This document shows positions 52,415-59,535 of a stretch of DNA of 64,000 bases, piece after piece; the first letter of the stretch is position 1, and the number at the start of each line of letters is the position of its first letter. A model generated the notes under the pieces. It saw nothing but the letters and a program-made list of their open reading frames with translations. It did not search any database and was not told the DNA's origin. The stretch is from an uncultured Bacteroidales bacterium. GTDB taxonomy: Bacteria; Bacteroidota; Bacteroidia; Bacteroidales; UBA932. Location of the stretch: positions 62,001 to 126,000 of the forward strand of contig CAJONC010000006.1 of the NCBI GenBank assembly GCA_905235675.1. Reading direction: 5' to 3'. The position numbers and the translations under genes were made by a program.

Positions 52415-52422
52415 TATATTTG
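52415..52422 (+). promoter_or_regulatory. -7 promoter box for the H1-like gene
   Basis: TATATTTG, 27 nt before the ATG at 52450. Confidence 0.6.
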
Positions 52423-52449
52423 TCCCGCTAAAACGCAAAACTTATCAAT

Positions 52450-52947
52450 ATGAATCTCAGAGACATCAAGAAAGACATCGACTACGTTCTCAGCGCGTTC
52501 ATCGAGGACTGCGCGCTTTGTGTGGCCGTCAATCCCAACGCCGACGAAAGCGCTGTTTCCGACCTTATGGATGACGCCATCGACCTCTACAACGAACTTC
52601 GCGACAAGGTTGTTGCAAAGGTGGACGGCCCCAAAAAGGCTTACTACAACGATCTCCGCAAGGAAATCCTTGAACGTACCGACGCTCTCTATACCAAACT
52701 GAGCGAGGCTGTTGCCAACGGCAATAAAGCCAAGGAAGAGAAGCCTGCAGAGAAGAAGGCTCCCGCGAAGAAAGCCCCTGCAAAGAAGGCCGAAGAAAAG
52801 CCCGCGGAGGAGGAGAAGCCCGTAAAGAAGGCTCCTGCTGCCAAGAAAACTACGGCCAAGAAGGCTGAAGAGACCGGCGAGAAGAAGGCCCCTGCAAAAA
52901 AGGCTCCCGCCAAGAAGACGACAGCCAAAAAAGAAGTAGCCGAATAA
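52450..52947 (+). CDS. Protein with histone H1-like Lys/Ala/Pro-rich tail
   Basis: 165 residues in two parts. Residues 1 to about 90 form a helical, mildly acidic domain ('NLRDIKKDIDYVLSAFIEDC', 'DLMDDAIDLYNELRDKVVAK') of unknown family. Residues about 92-165 are a low-complexity basic tail of repeated 'KKAPAKKA' and 'KKTTAKK' units with interspersed Glu, like eukaryotic H1 and bacterial H1-like tails. A nucleoid or RNA/DNA-binding role is likely but unproven. It has its own -7 box and no operon partners. Confidence 0.8.
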   Translation: MNLRDIKKDIDYVLSAFIEDCALCVAVNPNADESAVSDLMDDAIDLYNELRDKVVAKVDGPKKAYYNDLRKEILERTDALYTKLSEAVANGNKAKEEKPAEKKAPAKKAPAKKAEEKPAEEEKPVKKAPAAKKTTAKKAEETGEKKAPAKKAPAKKTTAKKEVAE

Positions 52948-52953
52948 TCCGGC

Positions 52954-53466
52954 TTACAACTCGCTTACTATTTCGCTTAGAGGTTTGCGGTCCAGGTGTT
53001 TGACACTTGCCCTGCAATCCTCTGCTTTATATCCTATTGCGAGCAGCACCTGCACCTCATATCCGGCCATTTCGGGGAATGCCGCGTAGAGGTCGGTGGG
53101 CTCATAAGCCCCTATCCAGGTGCATCCCAGCCCGAGGTCTTCGGCCTCCAGCATAATATGTGCGGCCTGGATTATCGAGTCCATTTCGGCCTTGTTCTTG
53201 CCGTCGCTCGGACGTACCCAGCCTTTCTCGTTGTCGAATCCCACAGCGAACACCAGCGGGGCGCCGTAGGTGCAGGGGGTGACGGCGCGGACCTTCTCCA
53301 GGGCCTCTGCGCTGCGAATCACCCAGATATGCCAGGGCTGGAAATTCTTTGCGGAAGGGGACACGCGGCCGGCTTCCAAAAGCTTGTCGACAAGTTCCTG
53401 TTCCACAGGCCTGTCGCTGTATTTACGCGTGGTGTAACGGTTTTTTGCAAGTTGAAGGAATTCCAT
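52954..53466 (-). CDS. Nitroreductase family protein
   Basis: FMN-dependent NAD(P)H oxidoreductase of 170 residues. 'NRYTTRKYSDRPV' at residues 8-20 carries the FMN-phosphate-binding Arg cluster, 'SPSAKNFQPWHIWVI' binds FMN, and 'EDLGLGCTWIGAY' is also typical. The substrate is unknown. It starts 1 nt after the ispF stop, so it is co-transcribed with that isoprenoid gene. Confidence 0.92.
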   Translation of the reverse strand: MEFLQLAKNRYTTRKYSDRPVEQELVDKLLEAGRVSPSAKNFQPWHIWVIRSAEALEKVRAVTPCTYGAPLVFAVGFDNEKGWVRPSDGKNKAEMDSIIQAAHIMLEAEDLGLGCTWIGAYEPTDLYAAFPEMAGYEVQVLLAIGYKAEDCRASVKHLDRKPLSEIVSEL

Positions 53467-53467
53467 A

Positions 53468-53947
53468 TCATTCAGAGATTACAGTTACTACAGCCCATGC
53501 CTCGCATCCTTCCCCGCGGCCCACGAAGCCGAGCTTTTCGGTGGTGGTCGCTTTCACGCTGACCGCGTCGATGCCGAGGCCGAGAATCGGTGCGAGTGTC
53601 CGGCGCATGGTGTCGATGTGGGGACGGAGTTTCGGTGCCTGGAGGGCGATGGTGATATCCACATTGCCGGGGTGCCAGCCTTTCTCCGCGAGCATATCCA
53701 CGACTTTTCGCAGCAGGTCTTTGCTGTCGGCGCCCTTCCATTCGGGGGAGCTGTCGGGGAAATGAAGGCCTATGTCGCCGAGGGCCGCGGCTCCGAGGAG
53801 GGCGTCGCACAGTGCGTGAATCGCCACATCCCCGTCGGAATGCGCCACGAATCCCCTTTCACTTGGAATCTGCACGCCTCCAAGCCACATGGGCAGCCCG
53901 TCGGCCATTGCATGAACGTCGTATCCTTGTCCGATTCTTGTCTGCAT
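53468..53947 (-). CDS. ispF: 2-C-methyl-D-erythritol 2,4-cyclodiphosphate synthase
   Basis: MEP-pathway enzyme that cyclises CDP-methylerythritol-2-phosphate for isoprenoid synthesis. The ATG at 53947 gives 159 residues starting '[14 protein letters not shown]', with zinc ligands in 'YDVHAM' and '[19 protein letters not shown]'. '[18 protein letters not shown]' and '[19 protein letters not shown]' are also present. The GTG at 53953 used by the track overlaps the promoter box. The ATG is only 5 nt from the -7 box. Confidence 0.96.
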   Translation of the reverse strand: MQTRIGQGYDVHAMADGLPMWLGGVQIPSERGFVAHSDGDVAIHALCDALLGAAALGDIGLHFPDSSPEWKGADSKDLLRKVVDMLAEKGWHPGNVDITIALQAPKLRPHIDTMRRTLAPILGLGIDAVSVKATTTEKLGFVGRGEGCEAWAVVTVISE

Positions 53948-53952
53948 ATCCA

Positions 53953-53960
53953 CAAAATTA
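53953..53960 (-). promoter_or_regulatory. -7 promoter box for ispF, 5 nt from ATG
   Basis: Minus strand TAATTTTG ends 5 nt before the ispF ATG, implying a leaderless or near-leaderless message. Confidence 0.65.
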
Positions 53961-53972
53961 ACACAATTTTCT

Positions 53973-53980
53973 TATTTTTG
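53973..53980 (+). promoter_or_regulatory. -7 promoter box for the mutL operon, 6 nt from ATG
   Basis: TATTTTTG ends 6 nt before the ATG at 53987. Confidence 0.65.
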
Positions 53981-53986
53981 TAATCT

Positions 53987-54283
53987 ATGGCCAAATTCAG
54001 TTTTTTCGGCGATAACGAGCACAGGGTGTTCGATTACAAGCCAATGTATTACGATAAAGCTGCGGAGGAACGCAAGCGTATGTTCGGCGCCGTGGACGGC
54101 AGCCAGGACCAGAAGAAGGAAGAATACGTTCCCGGCAGCTACATACGCGGGGCTTTCCGCGACGGAGCCTATCAGAAAACCCGCAACAAGATGAAGAAGG
54201 TGCATACTTTCATTGGGATTGTCACCTTGCTGCTGATTGTAGTGGTGCTGTATTACATAGCCCGGTTCTACTCACTGCTGTAA
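53987..54283 (+). CDS. Small hypothetical membrane protein
   Basis: 98 residues: a charged soluble N-terminus ('FFGDNEHRVFDYKPMYYDKA', 'AEERKRMFGAVDG') and one C-terminal membrane helix ('HTFIGIVTLLLIVVVLYYIA', about 73-92). The type is common next to mutL in Bacteroidales; its function is unknown. Its stop overlaps the mutL ATG by one base (TAATG). Confidence 0.8.
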   Translation: MAKFSFFGDNEHRVFDYKPMYYDKAAEERKRMFGAVDGSQDQKKEEYVPGSYIRGAFRDGAYQKTRNKMKKVHTFIGIVTLLLIVVVLYYIARFYSLL

Positions 54284-56085
54284 TGGGGAAGCTGAAGGTT
54301 CTTCCGGCGAGTATTGCCAACATGATTGCCGCGGGGGAGGTCGTTGGACGTCCCGCCTCCGTGGTAAAGGAACTTATGGAGAACGCCATAGATGCAGGGG
54401 CTTCGCAGATAGACGTGATAGTGAAGGATGCCGGACGGACATCTATCCAGGTGATAGATGACGGCTGCGGGATGAGTCCGGCCGACGCCGTTCTCTGTTT
54501 CGAGCGCCACGCCACTTCCAAGATATCCGAAGCAGCGGATCTCCAGCATATTACAAGTTACGGATTCAGGGGGGAAGCCCTCGCTTCCATCGCCGCGGTT
54601 GCGGAAGTCACACTCAAGACGCGCAGGGCCTCCGACGACACCGGCACACAGGTAAGCATCACCGATCCCGCCGCCGTCAGGACCTCCTCGGTAGCGGCTC
54701 CCGCCGGTAGCAATTTCCTCGTCCGCAATCTATTCTACAACACTCCGGCAAGGCGCAAGTTCCTGAAGTCCGACACCGTGGAGCTCAAGCACATAGTGGA
54801 AGAGTTCACGCGCGTGGCGATAACCAGGCCTGAAATTGCCTTCTCGCTGAATTCCAACGGTCGCGACATTTATCGCCTCCGCAAGGCGAAATCATTGAAA
54901 TTCAGGGTGCTCGACCTGATGGGTACCAATGTGGCGGGCGATCTTGTCGACCTCAGTGCCGACACTTCAATCGTCCGCGTAAGCGGCTTCCTCGCAAAGC
55001 CCGACTCGGCCCGCAAGACGGTGGGCAACCAGTTCTTCTTCGTGAACGGAAGGTACTTCCGCAGCGCTTATCTGCACAAGGCTGTGATGAACGCCTATGC
55101 GGAATACGTTCCAGAAGGATATACGCCGTCTTACTTCATCTGGCTCGAGGTCGACCCCGGAAGCGTGGACGTGAACATCCATCCCACCAAGGCCGAAGTC
55201 AAGTTCGAGGAAGACTCCGTCATCTTCCAGACCATCTTCGCCTGCGTCAAGGAAACTCTCGGAAGGAATGCCTTCGGCGAGGGGATAGACTTCGACACGG
55301 AGGGCCGCGTGGAGATGCCGCAGATGGGCAGCAACTTCGAAGAGTACAAAGGGCCCGCAAACAGGCCGGAGCCGGTTCTCGACAGCGGCTACGACCCCTT
55401 CGAAAGCATCGCCAATCCTTCCTTCGAGACGGAAATACACACAGGGGAATCTTCCTACACTTATCCGGTAGAGCGGTCACAGAACTATGGAATGCTCTTC
55501 GAAGAGAACCAGGCTGCCCAGGCCAAAGCACTGATAGTCAAGGATAAATACATCCTGTCACCGTCTTCATCCGGCCTGATGATAGTCAGCATACGCCGCG
55601 CATGGGAGCGCATCATCTACGAACGCAGCCTCAAGGCCCTCTCGAAGAATGCTCCCGTCACGCAGACGGCCCTCTTCCCCGTACAGGTGCAGGTGGGCGC
55701 CTCGGCGTGCCTGCTCTTCGAGGAACACGCATCGGAACTCTCGGCCATGGGCTTCGACATCTCCCCTTTCGGGACGGATACCGTGGTGGTGAACGGGGTG
55801 CCCGAAGGCTGGACCTGCGAACCAGGGAAGGTGGACGGGATGGTTCAGGATCTCACCCTCATTCTTTCCGAGGACAATGCCGGACTGCCGGAACTCGTGA
55901 ACAGTTCCCTTGCCTCGAAGATGGCAACCCTCGGCAGCATCAACGCGCAGGTTCCGCGCAACGCCCTTGAAGCCAAACAGTTGATAGATACGCTGTTCGC
56001 CTGTGACAACGCCGACCTTACGGCCTCGGGACACAGGATAATTTCCATATTGCCAATCGACGAAATAGATAAAAAATTCCATTGA
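54283..56085 (+). CDS. mutL: DNA mismatch repair protein MutL
   Basis: GHKL ATPase that links mismatch recognition by MutS to downstream repair. 600 residues. ATPase motifs: 'AGEVVGRPASVVKELMENAI' (about 12-31), 'DDGCGMSPADAV', and 'YGFRGEALASIAAV'. The C-terminal dimerisation domain starts near 405. In that domain the endonuclease metal motif DQHAxxExxxxE reads 'VSIRRAWERIIYE', with the Asp, Gln and His replaced. The protein therefore probably lacks MutL-type nicking activity. It is in the middle of a plus-strand operon. Confidence 0.95.
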   Translation: MGKLKVLPASIANMIAAGEVVGRPASVVKELMENAIDAGASQIDVIVKDAGRTSIQVIDDGCGMSPADAVLCFERHATSKISEAADLQHITSYGFRGEALASIAAVAEVTLKTRRASDDTGTQVSITDPAAVRTSSVAAPAGSNFLVRNLFYNTPARRKFLKSDTVELKHIVEEFTRVAITRPEIAFSLNSNGRDIYRLRKAKSLKFRVLDLMGTNVAGDLVDLSADTSIVRVSGFLAKPDSARKTVGNQFFFVNGRYFRSAYLHKAVMNAYAEYVPEGYTPSYFIWLEVDPGSVDVNIHPTKAEVKFEEDSVIFQTIFACVKETLGRNAFGEGIDFDTEGRVEMPQMGSNFEEYKGPANRPEPVLDSGYDPFESIANPSFETEIHTGESSYTYPVERSQNYGMLFEENQAAQAKALIVKDKYILSPSSSGLMIVSIRRAWERIIYERSLKALSKNAPVTQTALFPVQVQVGASACLLFEEHASELSAMGFDISPFGTDTVVVNGVPEGWTCEPGKVDGMVQDLTLILSEDNAGLPELVNSSLASKMATLGSINAQVPRNALEAKQLIDTLFACDNADLTASGHRIISILPIDEIDKKFH

Positions 56086-56086
56086 A

Positions 56087-56737
56087 ATGCCATATAACCA
56101 GGGTACATTGAAGCAGAGCAGTCCTGCGACCTACAATCTTATCGTAGTAAATGTCATTTTCTATGTCGCCACGCTGATAAACGAGACGTTCATGGTGAAG
56201 ACCTTCGGACTCTGGCACCCGGCCGTCCCTTACTTCAAATTCTGGCAGCCGGTCAGCTATATGTTCATGCACGGAGGGTTCTGGCACATATTCTTCAATA
56301 TGTACTCGTTATGGATTTTCGGCATGGCGGTGGAGAGGATAACGGGTTCCAGGCGTTTCCTGATACTTTATTTCCTGGCAGGACTCGGCGCGGCTGCGGC
56401 CCAGCTCGGAGTGCAGACCTTCACCCATTCATATTTCCCCACCGTGGGTGCCTCAGGAAGCATTTATGGCATAATCGTCGCGTTTGCGATGCTCTTCCCC
56501 GAAGCAAAACTCACCCTGCTGTTCCCTCCCATTACGCTGTCAGCCAAATGGATGGCAATCATCTTCATCGGCATCGAACTCTTCACGGGCGTGACGGGCA
56601 CCGATCAGGGGGTGGCGCATTTCGCCCATCTCGGAGGCGCCCTGATAGGATGGCTGCTGATACTCTGGTGGTACCGCAGGCCCGGGCGCAACAAACGCAA
56701 CAAATACGACAATCATTACATCCACTATGACTATTGA
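56087..56737 (+). CDS. Rhomboid family intramembrane serine protease
   Basis: 216-residue, six-helix membrane protease. The catalytic Ser is in 'VGASGSIYGI' (about residue 124) and the catalytic His in 'VAHFAHLGGALIG' (about 184). The conserved N-terminal 'PVSYMFMHGGFWHIFFNMYS' (HxxxN) is present. It starts 1 nt after the mutL stop and overlaps tsaC by 11 nt. Its substrates are unknown. Confidence 0.93.
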   Translation: MPYNQGTLKQSSPATYNLIVVNVIFYVATLINETFMVKTFGLWHPAVPYFKFWQPVSYMFMHGGFWHIFFNMYSLWIFGMAVERITGSRRFLILYFLAGLGAAAAQLGVQTFTHSYFPTVGASGSIYGIIVAFAMLFPEAKLTLLFPPITLSAKWMAIIFIGIELFTGVTGTDQGVAHFAHLGGALIGWLLILWWYRRPGRNKRNKYDNHYIHYDY

Positions 56738-57296
56738 TACTGCGATTTCTTCCGCCCTCGAAGTGCTGCGTGGCGGAGGTGTGATTCTTTATCCTACCGA
56801 TACGGTCTGGGGTATAGGCTGCGACGCCACCAACGAGGCTGCCGTGGCGCGGGTGTTCGAGATAAAGCGCCGCAGCGAGGCAAAGTCGCTGGTGCTGCTT
56901 GCATCGGACCTCGACATGGTGGCAAAATACATACGCGAGATACCTTCGATTGCAATCGATCTCGTTGAAGTGAACGACGCCCCGATGACTATAATCTACC
57001 CGGGGGCACAGTATCTGGCGCCCAATGTGGTGGCGGAAGACGGTTCTGTGGGCATACGCATCCCCATGAACGACTTCTGCGTGCAGTTGGTGCGCAAACT
57101 CCGCAAGCCGCTGGTGTCCACTTCGGCGAATATTTCCGGAGAGCCTACCCCTTCGTGCTTTGCGGAGATTTCTCCCGAGATTGTCTCGGCCGTCGACTAT
57201 GTGGTGCCTGCCGCTTTGGAACGCGAGTCCACAGGACGGGCTTCGCAGATAATCAAGCTCGGGCTTCGCGGCGAGGTTGAAATAATACGTCCGTAG
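56727..57296 (+). CDS. tsaC: L-threonylcarbamoyladenylate synthase (TsaC/Sua5/YwlC family)
   Basis: Makes threonylcarbamoyl-AMP for the t6A37 modification of tRNAs that read ANN codons. 189 residues with the YrdC signature 'GGGVILYPTDTVWGIGCDA', the nucleotide site 'IKRRSEAKSLVLLAS', and 'KPLVSTSANISGEP'. No C-terminal Sua5 domain is present, so it is the short form. It overlaps the rhomboid gene by 11 nt and abuts rsmE. Confidence 0.94.
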   Translation: MTIDTAISSALEVLRGGGVILYPTDTVWGIGCDATNEAAVARVFEIKRRSEAKSLVLLASDLDMVAKYIREIPSIAIDLVEVNDAPMTIIYPGAQYLAPNVVAEDGSVGIRIPMNDFCVQLVRKLRKPLVSTSANISGEPTPSCFAEISPEIVSAVDYVVPAALERESTGRASQIIKLGLRGEVEIIRP

Positions 57297-58118
57297 ATGG
57301 AGTTGTTCTACGCCCATAAGGTTTCCGACGGCATCGTGTATCTGGACGCAGAGGAAAGCGCCCATTGCGTACGCGTGCTGCGCCACCGTGCGGGGGACGT
57401 AATTTCGGTGACAGACGGAAGCGGATCTCTGCTGTGCTGCGAGATTCTGGACGCATCGCCGAAGGAAGTCTCGGCCAGGGTGGTTTCGGAGCAGGCCGGA
57501 TGGGGTGCACACCCGTATTTTCTCCGGATGGCTGTCTGCCCCACTAAGAATATCGACCGCTTTGAGTGGTTCGTAGAAAAGGCCGTGGAGTTGGGTGTAG
57601 ATGAGATTGTTCCGCTTATAGGAGATCATTCCGAAAGGCGCAGCGTGCGTACCGACCGCCTGCAGCGCATTGCGGTTTCAGCCGCAAAGCAGAGCCTGAA
57701 AGCGGCAGTGCCGCAGATTGCCGAACCGATTTCGGTGAAGGATTTTGTAGTACAGGTCGGCAGAGTGGCTGCCGTGCCCAAGCCGGCGGAGTGCCAATCC
57801 GTATGCCCCGACTTTCGGCTTATAGCATATTGTTCCGATGATGTCGCGCCCCGCGGGTCCATCGTGGACGCGCTGGCGGCAGCGGGCGATGGCGTTTCAG
57901 CGGACGGGGAGGAGAAAGTTGCGGTGGTAACGATATTGATCGGTCCTGAAGGCGATTTTTCGCAGGATGAAGTTCGCGCGGCACTTGACGCCGGCTTCAT
58001 CCCCGTGCACCTCGGTCCCAGCCGTCTCCGCACTGAAACTGCCGCCATCACCGCTGTAGAAGCCGTTTATCTGAACCTCGGCATCAGCGCTTCCCCCTAT
58101 GACAGTTCCCGGAAATAA
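57297..58118 (+). CDS. rsmE: 16S rRNA m3U1498 methyltransferase RsmE
   Basis: SPOUT-class SAM methyltransferase acting on 16S rRNA. The ATG directly follows the tsaC TAG. N-terminal PUA-like domain ('EESAHCVRVLRHRAGDVISV'), then 'CPTKNIDRFEWFVEKAVELG', 'HSERRSVRTDRLQRI', and the knot 'ILIGPEGDFSQDEV' with 'HLGPSRLRTETAA'. At 273 residues it is longer than the usual 230-250; the extra length lies between 'PISVKDF' and 'VVTILIG' and shows no clear palindrome. Confidence 0.94.
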   Translation: MELFYAHKVSDGIVYLDAEESAHCVRVLRHRAGDVISVTDGSGSLLCCEILDASPKEVSARVVSEQAGWGAHPYFLRMAVCPTKNIDRFEWFVEKAVELGVDEIVPLIGDHSERRSVRTDRLQRIAVSAAKQSLKAAVPQIAEPISVKDFVVQVGRVAAVPKPAECQSVCPDFRLIAYCSDDVAPRGSIVDALAAAGDGVSADGEEKVAVVTILIGPEGDFSQDEVRAALDAGFIPVHLGPSRLRTETAAITAVEAVYLNLGISASPYDSSRK

Positions 58119-58136
58119 CCCACTTTAGGTAATCAC

Positions 58137-59276
58137 ATGAACTTCAATAATTTCCGCAGCACGCTCCCTGCCTTGTTTTTCACGGTTCTGCTTGTAGTTC
58201 TTTCTGCATGCACACAAAGCAGATACGCCCGGTTCGGGGGTTACGCGCAAGGGGGAACCTGGGGAGTAAAAGCGAATCTGGCGGGAGTCAAGGTGAAGCC
58301 TGCAGAAATCCAAAAACATATCGAAAATATTCTGTATGAGATAGATACGACTCTTTCAGGATATAACAAGGCCTCGCAACTCAGCCGCTTCAACAATGGG
58401 GTGGAGGTGGCATTAAGCCAGATGTTCAATGAAGTTCTGGATGCGGCTTACGGTTTCTGGAAGGAGACGGACGGAGCCTTGGACTGCGCCGCAGGGCCGC
58501 TTTTCGATATCTGGGGATTCGGTTTCAAAACAGATTCCCTCCCTTCCGACGAACTGGTCCGCCGGACCCTTGCCTCCTGCGGGATGAAGTTGCTGGATTC
58601 TTCTGAATTATCGCGGCCTGTCCTGCTCCGTTCCCTCGACCCCCTCCCTGAAGGGCCCCTCCCCCTACCCGGGGGTGGCAGGTACTCGGGAAACGGACAG
58701 GACAAGGCCGAAGAGCATAAAGCAGACTGTGCTATCCAACTGAATTTCAATGCAATAGCCCAAGGATACAGCTGCGACAAAGTGGCGGAATATCTGTATG
58801 GTATCGGAGTGAAGGATATGCTGGTGGATATAGGAGAGATTTATTGCGACGGACTTAATCCGCAGGGGAAGCCGTGGAGAGTGGGAGTGGACAGGCCGAA
58901 GGACGGGAACAACAGCCCCGGAGCCGACCTTGACGGAATTTGGGAATCGGACGGCGGTCCGCATGGAATCGTTACTTCCGGAAATTATCGCAAATACTAT
59001 ATAAAGGACGGGGTGAAATATTCCCACACAATCGACCCTCGTACCGGTTGGCCTGTTCAACATAATCTATTGAGCGCCACCATTATAGCACCTATTGCGA
59101 TGGAGGCCGATGCTTATGCCACCTACTGCATGGTGATTGGTTTCGAGGCCGCGAAAGAATTCATAGAGAGCCGACCGGACATAGAAGGATATCTGATTTG
59201 CTCCGCTTCTTCGCCATCCGCCACGGACAACGGGATGGTGGAATGGGCCAGCGCCGGCTTCAATCTTGTAAAATAA
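58137..59276 (+). CDS. apbE: FAD:protein FMN transferase ApbE lipoprotein, with in-frame palindromic insert
   Basis: Covalently attaches FMN to target proteins such as Rnf or NQR subunits outside the inner membrane. 379 residues with a lipobox 'LVVLSACTQ' (Cys about 22). Conserved blocks: 'YEIDTTLSGYNKASQLSRFN', 'DCAAGPLFDIWGFG', 'QLNFNAIAQGYSCDKVAEYL', 'DMLVDIGEIY', and 'HTIDPRTGWPVQHNLLS'. A variable loop at about 162-190 has been replaced or enlarged by a Pro/Gly-rich stretch ('LPEGPLPLPGGGRYSGNG') encoded by a palindromic DNA element. It is the last gene before a terminator. Confidence 0.94.
   Translation: MNFNNFRSTLPALFFTVLLVVLSACTQSRYARFGGYAQGGTWGVKANLAGVKVKPAEIQKHIENILYEIDTTLSGYNKASQLSRFNNGVEVALSQMFNEVLDAAYGFWKETDGALDCAAGPLFDIWGFGFKTDSLPSDELVRRTLASCGMKLLDSSELSRPVLLRSLDPLPEGPLPLPGGGRYSGNGQDKAEEHKADCAIQLNFNAIAQGYSCDKVAEYLYGIGVKDMLVDIGEIYCDGLNPQGKPWRVGVDRPKDGNNSPGADLDGIWESDGGPHGIVTSGNYRKYYIKDGVKYSHTIDPRTGWPVQHNLLSATIIAPIAMEADAYATYCMVIGFEAAKEFIESRPDIEGYLICSASSPSATDNGMVEWASAGFNLVK
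58621..58702. repeat. In-frame palindromic element inside apbE
   Basis: Outer imperfect arms TCCTG(C)TCCGTTCCC / GGGAAACGGACAGGA (58621-58635 and 58688-58702). Inside are two hairpins, CCC TGAA GGG (58646-58655) and CCCCC TACCC GGGGG (58661-58675). The layout, and the shared GGGTGGC segment after the second hairpin, match the hemW element. Confidence 0.75.
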
Positions 59277-59280
59277 AAGA

Positions 59281-59311
59281 AATCCGGCTCAATCGGGCCG
59301 GATTCCTTTTT
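59281..59311. terminator. Intrinsic terminator of the mutL-apbE operon, possibly bidirectional
   Basis: 8-bp stem AATCCGGC/GCCGGATT, loop TCAATCGG, then CCTTTTT on the plus strand. T-rich sequence also follows on the minus strand, where it could end the flotillin-HTH transcript. Confidence 0.75.
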
Positions 59312-59329
59312 ATGATGACTGCTCTATAA

Positions 59330-59533
59330 TCAGGGGATATATTCCAGGATATCCCCCGGCTGGCAGTCGAGCTCCCTGCAAAGGGCTTCCAGCGTGGAGA
59401 GGCGTATGGCCTTCGCCTTGCCTGTCTTGAGGATTGAAAGGTTGGACGGCGTGATTCCGATGCGTTCCGCCAGCTCGCCGGAACTCATTTTCCGGCGGGC
59501 CAGCATCACGTCAATGTTAATCATTATCGCCAT
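59330..59533 (-). CDS. Small XRE-family HTH regulator
   Basis: 67 residues, almost entirely one Cro/CI helix-turn-helix ('MSSGELAERIGITPSNLSIL' and 'RLSTLEALCRELDCQPGDIL'). This resembles the short YozG-like regulators often paired with DUF2975 membrane proteins; no such partner is seen here. It starts 2 nt after the flotillin stop, so it is read with the NfeD-flotillin genes. An internal ATG three codons later is an alternative start. Confidence 0.85.
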   Translation of the reverse strand: MAIMINIDVMLARRKMSSGELAERIGITPSNLSILKTGKAKAIRLSTLEALCRELDCQPGDILEYIP

Positions 59534-59535
59534 GG

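Noticed and set aside
52738-52935. Possible tandem DNA repeat or CRISPR-like array
   Set aside because: The repetition is at the protein level (KKAPAKK units) with variable codons and spacing; there are no uniform direct repeats with unique spacers here or elsewhere in the window.
57720-57950. Extra segment in rsmE as a third in-frame palindromic element
   Set aside because: The protein is longer than usual here, but no outer inverted repeat or paired hairpins like those in hemW and apbE could be found.
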